Shown here piece by piece: positions 62,089 through 64,000 of a stretch of 64,000 bases of DNA. The stretch spans positions 1-64,000 of the forward strand of contig NZ_AZDA01000090.1 in the NCBI RefSeq assembly GCF_001434575.1. The letters run 5' to 3'. A model generated the notes under the pieces. The model was not told where the DNA came from. It did no database searches and saw only the letters and a program-made list of their open reading frames with translations. This DNA is from Loigolactobacillus bifermentans DSM 20003 (GTDB lineage: Bacteria; Bacillota; Bacilli; Lactobacillales; Lactobacillaceae). A program made the position numbers and the translations under genes. The stretch's first letter is position 1. Each line of letters opens with the position of its first letter.

Positions 62089-62366
62089 AACTCTAAATTT
62101 AATCTCATTTTAATTAAAACGTTGAAAAGTAGAGTACGGTTTAACAACTTAGACCAGCGAGCCTGAGCCAGTGGAAACAGGCACTAAGTCAAAACCTGAA
62201 AATGAACTTGGAGTTATGACGCTGTTCACGCAGCCCATCGTCAGCCTGCGTTACTGGGCTAGGTATCAACTGGTACTGAAATCAAGGTACAGCACTGCTG
62301 TATAAATTTGGGTGGTAACACGACAATTCGTCCCTTTGTGGCTTCGGCTGCAAGGGGCTTTTTTTG
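62089..62366 (+). ncRNA. T-box riboswitch (Met specifier) before LysR regulator gene
   Basis: T-box core GGGTGGTAACACG at 62310-62322, followed by terminator GTCCCTTTG / CAAGGGGC and seven T (62330-62366). In stem I, AAAATGAACTTGGAG aligns with the same region of the other two leaders and places ATG (62202-62204) as specifier. It should allow LysR expression when tRNA-Met is uncharged. Confidence 0.9.
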
Positions 62367-62394
62367 TGGACTGCCTGCTATTGGAGTGAAGAAA

Positions 62395-63297
62395 ATGAAC
62401 TTACAACAAATGCGTTACGTGATTGCCGTAGCGGATCACGGTAGCTTTCACGCCGCCGCCAAAAAACTGTATATTTCCCAACCGAGCCTGTCACATGGTA
62501 TCAAAGAGCTGGAACAAGAACTGAACACCCAACTATTCCAGCGCACCCGACAAGGCAACTTCTTAACCACTTCTGGCGTGGACTTTGTACGGCAGGCCCG
62601 CAAGATTTTGCATGAAGTCACCTATTTGCACCGCGCGTTTACCGTGAATCCCGATCACCAACGCTACTTTTCCGTTGCCGGACAACACTACGATTTTATT
62701 GCCCCGATCTTATGTGCCATGATGGCCAAATACCCGGATTATCAATACTTACGCGCGTTTGAAAGCACCACATTAGACGTCATCAAAGATGTGGCGCAGT
62801 ATCGCAGTGAACTAGGAATCCTCTTGCTCAATGACGACAACCGCTCACGCTTGTTAAATCTATTTGATCAAAATAAGCTGGCCTATGAAACGCTAGCCAC
62901 GGTTGAGACGCACATTTTTATGCGCCTACACCATCCCCTGGCGGCCAAAAAAACCATTACGCTGGCGGATCTCGCCCCTTACCCGCAAGTGCGTTTTGCC
63001 CAAGAATCGGCTTATACGGAACTGGATGAAGATCCACTGGACCCACCTAACTCAGGGCCAATCATCACCACCAGTGATCGGGCCACCATGTACCGCATCA
63101 TTAATGAAACCCAAGCTTATGGCGCTGGCACCGGAATCTTAGCAGAACCTGAACGACAGGGCCTGGTGATACGGCCCTTGCTTCAAACCCAAGCCAATCA
63201 AATGATCATCCTCAGACAAGCCAACCAAGAATTGTCCGAAATCAGTCAAAGTTTTAGCCAAGCCCTGCGCCAATTTTTCAAAACACAATCGGTCTGA
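62395..63297 (+). CDS. LysR-family transcriptional regulator (sulfur-type)
   Basis: 300-residue regulator with the LysR winged helix (residues 2-60: LQQMRYVIAVADHGSFHAAAKKLYISQPSLSHGIKELEQEL). A substrate-binding-type effector domain follows. GGAGTGA precedes ATG 62395; the longer open frame includes the T-box terminator. It lies between the divergent MetA-like/cysK operon and the sulfate-type transporter gene. With its Met T-box, it is probably a CysB/CmbR/MetR-like activator of sulfur genes; effector unknown. Confidence 0.9.
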   Translation: MNLQQMRYVIAVADHGSFHAAAKKLYISQPSLSHGIKELEQELNTQLFQRTRQGNFLTTSGVDFVRQARKILHEVTYLHRAFTVNPDHQRYFSVAGQHYDFIAPILCAMMAKYPDYQYLRAFESTTLDVIKDVAQYRSELGILLLNDDNRSRLLNLFDQNKLAYETLATVETHIFMRLHHPLAAKKTITLADLAPYPQVRFAQESAYTELDEDPLDPPNSGPIITTSDRATMYRIINETQAYGAGTGILAEPERQGLVIRPLLQTQANQMIILRQANQELSEISQSFSQALRQFFKTQSV

Positions 63298-63439
63298 TAG
63301 AAATAGACTATATGCAACAATACTTGATTTTATCAGCTTTTTGACCACTAATGTCGCTTGGATCCATCAAAAAGTGATAAAGAATAACTATTGGAAAAGA
63401 CTTGCAAGTCCTTTGCAAATTGCTTAGCATAATAGCTAA

Positions 63440-63707
63440 ATTAAATTTCAATTAGAAAAGCACAACGATAAGATGAGTACACCAGTTGATTAAACAGAGA
63501 CTTCTGAATGGCTGAAACAGAAGAATCCACTGGTTGGAAGATGGTCTTTGAGTGTTTTAGCACCCAGCCAACGGGTAAAGTGCTAACGCGTCGTTTCCGT
63601 TAACAAACTGACACATTGTGTCTAAGCTGACCTTGGCAACAAGGCCAGAAAGTAAAGGTGGTACCGTGCATTTGCGCCCTTTCCGTTATGGAAAGAGCGC
63701 TTTTTTG
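63440..63707 (+). ncRNA. T-box riboswitch (Met specifier) before binding-protein gene
   Basis: T-box core AGGTGGTACCGTGC at 63656-63669, terminator GCGCCCTTTCC-GTTATG-GAAAGAGCGC then TTTTTT (63675-63706). In stem I GGAAGATGGTCTTTGAG places ATG (63541-63543) as specifier, in the same context as the other two. A TTGCAA at 63402 is the best -35 candidate. Confidence 0.88.
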
Positions 63708-63773
63708 ATACTTAAGGTTCATTTTAGGTGACGCCGTTATGCTATTTTTGAATCAAGTCAGGAAGGTGTTCAA

Positions 63774-64000
63774 ATGTTTCATCGTTTAAAGCAATTCAAA
63801 TTATACCTCATTTTTGGCCTGATCATCGTTTTAGGCGGCGCTTACTGGGGCTTTTACTTGCACCAGTTGCATCAAGCTGATCAAGCAAGCACCAAACTCA
63901 CCTTAACCAATGTTTCCTACGATCCAACCCGCGAATTTTATACCACTTATGACCAGTACTTTCAAAAGTATTGGCAGCAAAAAACCGGCCAACAAATTAA
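63774..64000 (+). CDS. Sulfate/thiosulfate-type ABC substrate-binding protein (partial)
   Basis: The first 75 codons run off the window. After a basic N-terminus (HRLKQFKLY) comes a single hydrophobic segment (about 11-28, signal anchor). The mature start LTLTNVSYDPTREFYTTYDQYFQKYWQQKTG matches the Sbp/CysP family. There is no lipobox Cys in the visible part. GGAAGGTG precedes ATG 63774. The Met T-box upstream ties sulfur-oxyanion (or related) uptake to methionine supply. Permease and ATPase genes are expected just beyond the edge. Confidence 0.8.
   Translation, partial: MFHRLKQFKLYLIFGLIIVLGGAYWGFYLHQLHQADQASTKLTLTNVSYDPTREFYTTYDQYFQKYWQQKTGQQI

Noticed and set aside
62308-62394. N-terminal extension of the LysR frame
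   Set aside because: It reads through the T-box core and terminator; the LysR fold begins at ATG 62395 with its own ribosome binding site.

Overview
The window looks like chromosomal DNA of a low-to-moderate GC Gram-positive bacterium of the family Lactobacillaceae. The evidence is AGGAGG-type ribosome binding sites with ATG/TTG/GTG starts, a KxYKxGKxW-type signal peptide with an LPxT(G/N) wall anchor and MucBP-like repeats, T-box leaders, a galK-galE-galT-galR-galM Leloir operon, a proline iminopeptidase, HelD, and an LmrCD-type ABC exporter. I cannot fix the species from sequence alone. No rRNA, tRNA or CRISPR array was seen.

Layout. 0.3-4.3 kb: beta-glucoside operon (GH4 6-phospho-beta-glucosidase, ROK kinase broken by an in-frame TGA, PTS EIIC and EIIB, no EIIA). 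4.3-6.4 kb: MazEF toxin-antitoxin pair inside a tandem duplication whose first copy has decayed. 6.7-19.8 kb: stress and housekeeping genes (ArsD-like chaperone, HAD phosphatases, flavodoxin-fold oxidoreductase, Crp/Fnr regulator, broken orphan DinJ antitoxin, DyP peroxidase, heterodimeric ABC exporter, HelD, DedA protein, glutamine amidotransferase). 19.8-25.2 kb: a 1779-residue wall-anchored adhesin-like protein with six 66-residue repeats. 25.4-29.7 kb: HAD phosphatase, CynX-like MFS, CPA2 antiporter. 30.3-44.1 kb: two sugar loci, namely galM, a DUF5107/TPR protein, an AraC regulator and a sugar symporter, then the gal operon. Structured intergenic repeats lie on both sides of the first locus. 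44.2-49.6 kb: a serine hydrolase, then a scarred island (truncated MFS, GRAM-like protein, three zinc-ribbon proteins, XRE regulator, broken tyrosine integrase) ending in a second copy of the serine-hydrolase 3' end. 49.6-56.8 kb: DUF1002 protein, Pip, isochorismatase-fold protein, two histidine phosphatases, DedA protein, acetyltransferase, thioredoxin and small unknowns. 56.8-64.0 kb: sulfur amino acid region (trans-sulfuration enzyme, CysK, MetA-like acyltransferase, LysR regulator, sulfate-type binding protein) with three T-box leaders whose specifier codon reads ATG (Met). A TVP38 protein and a RelB antitoxin with a broken YafQ-like toxin sit within it.

The most interesting items are: (1) the Met T-box leaders, one of which precedes a transcription-factor gene, suggesting a two-tier sulfur circuit; (2) the island at 45.4-49.6 kb, bounded by 269-bp direct repeats of a gene 3' end and carrying an unnamed zinc-ribbon/GRAM/XRE cassette; (3) a structured two-hairpin intergenic repeat in three copies with compensatory changes; (4) the DUF5107-TPR sugar locus; and (5) three otherwise intact genes interrupted by single in-frame stops, each one C-to-T change away from a sense codon.
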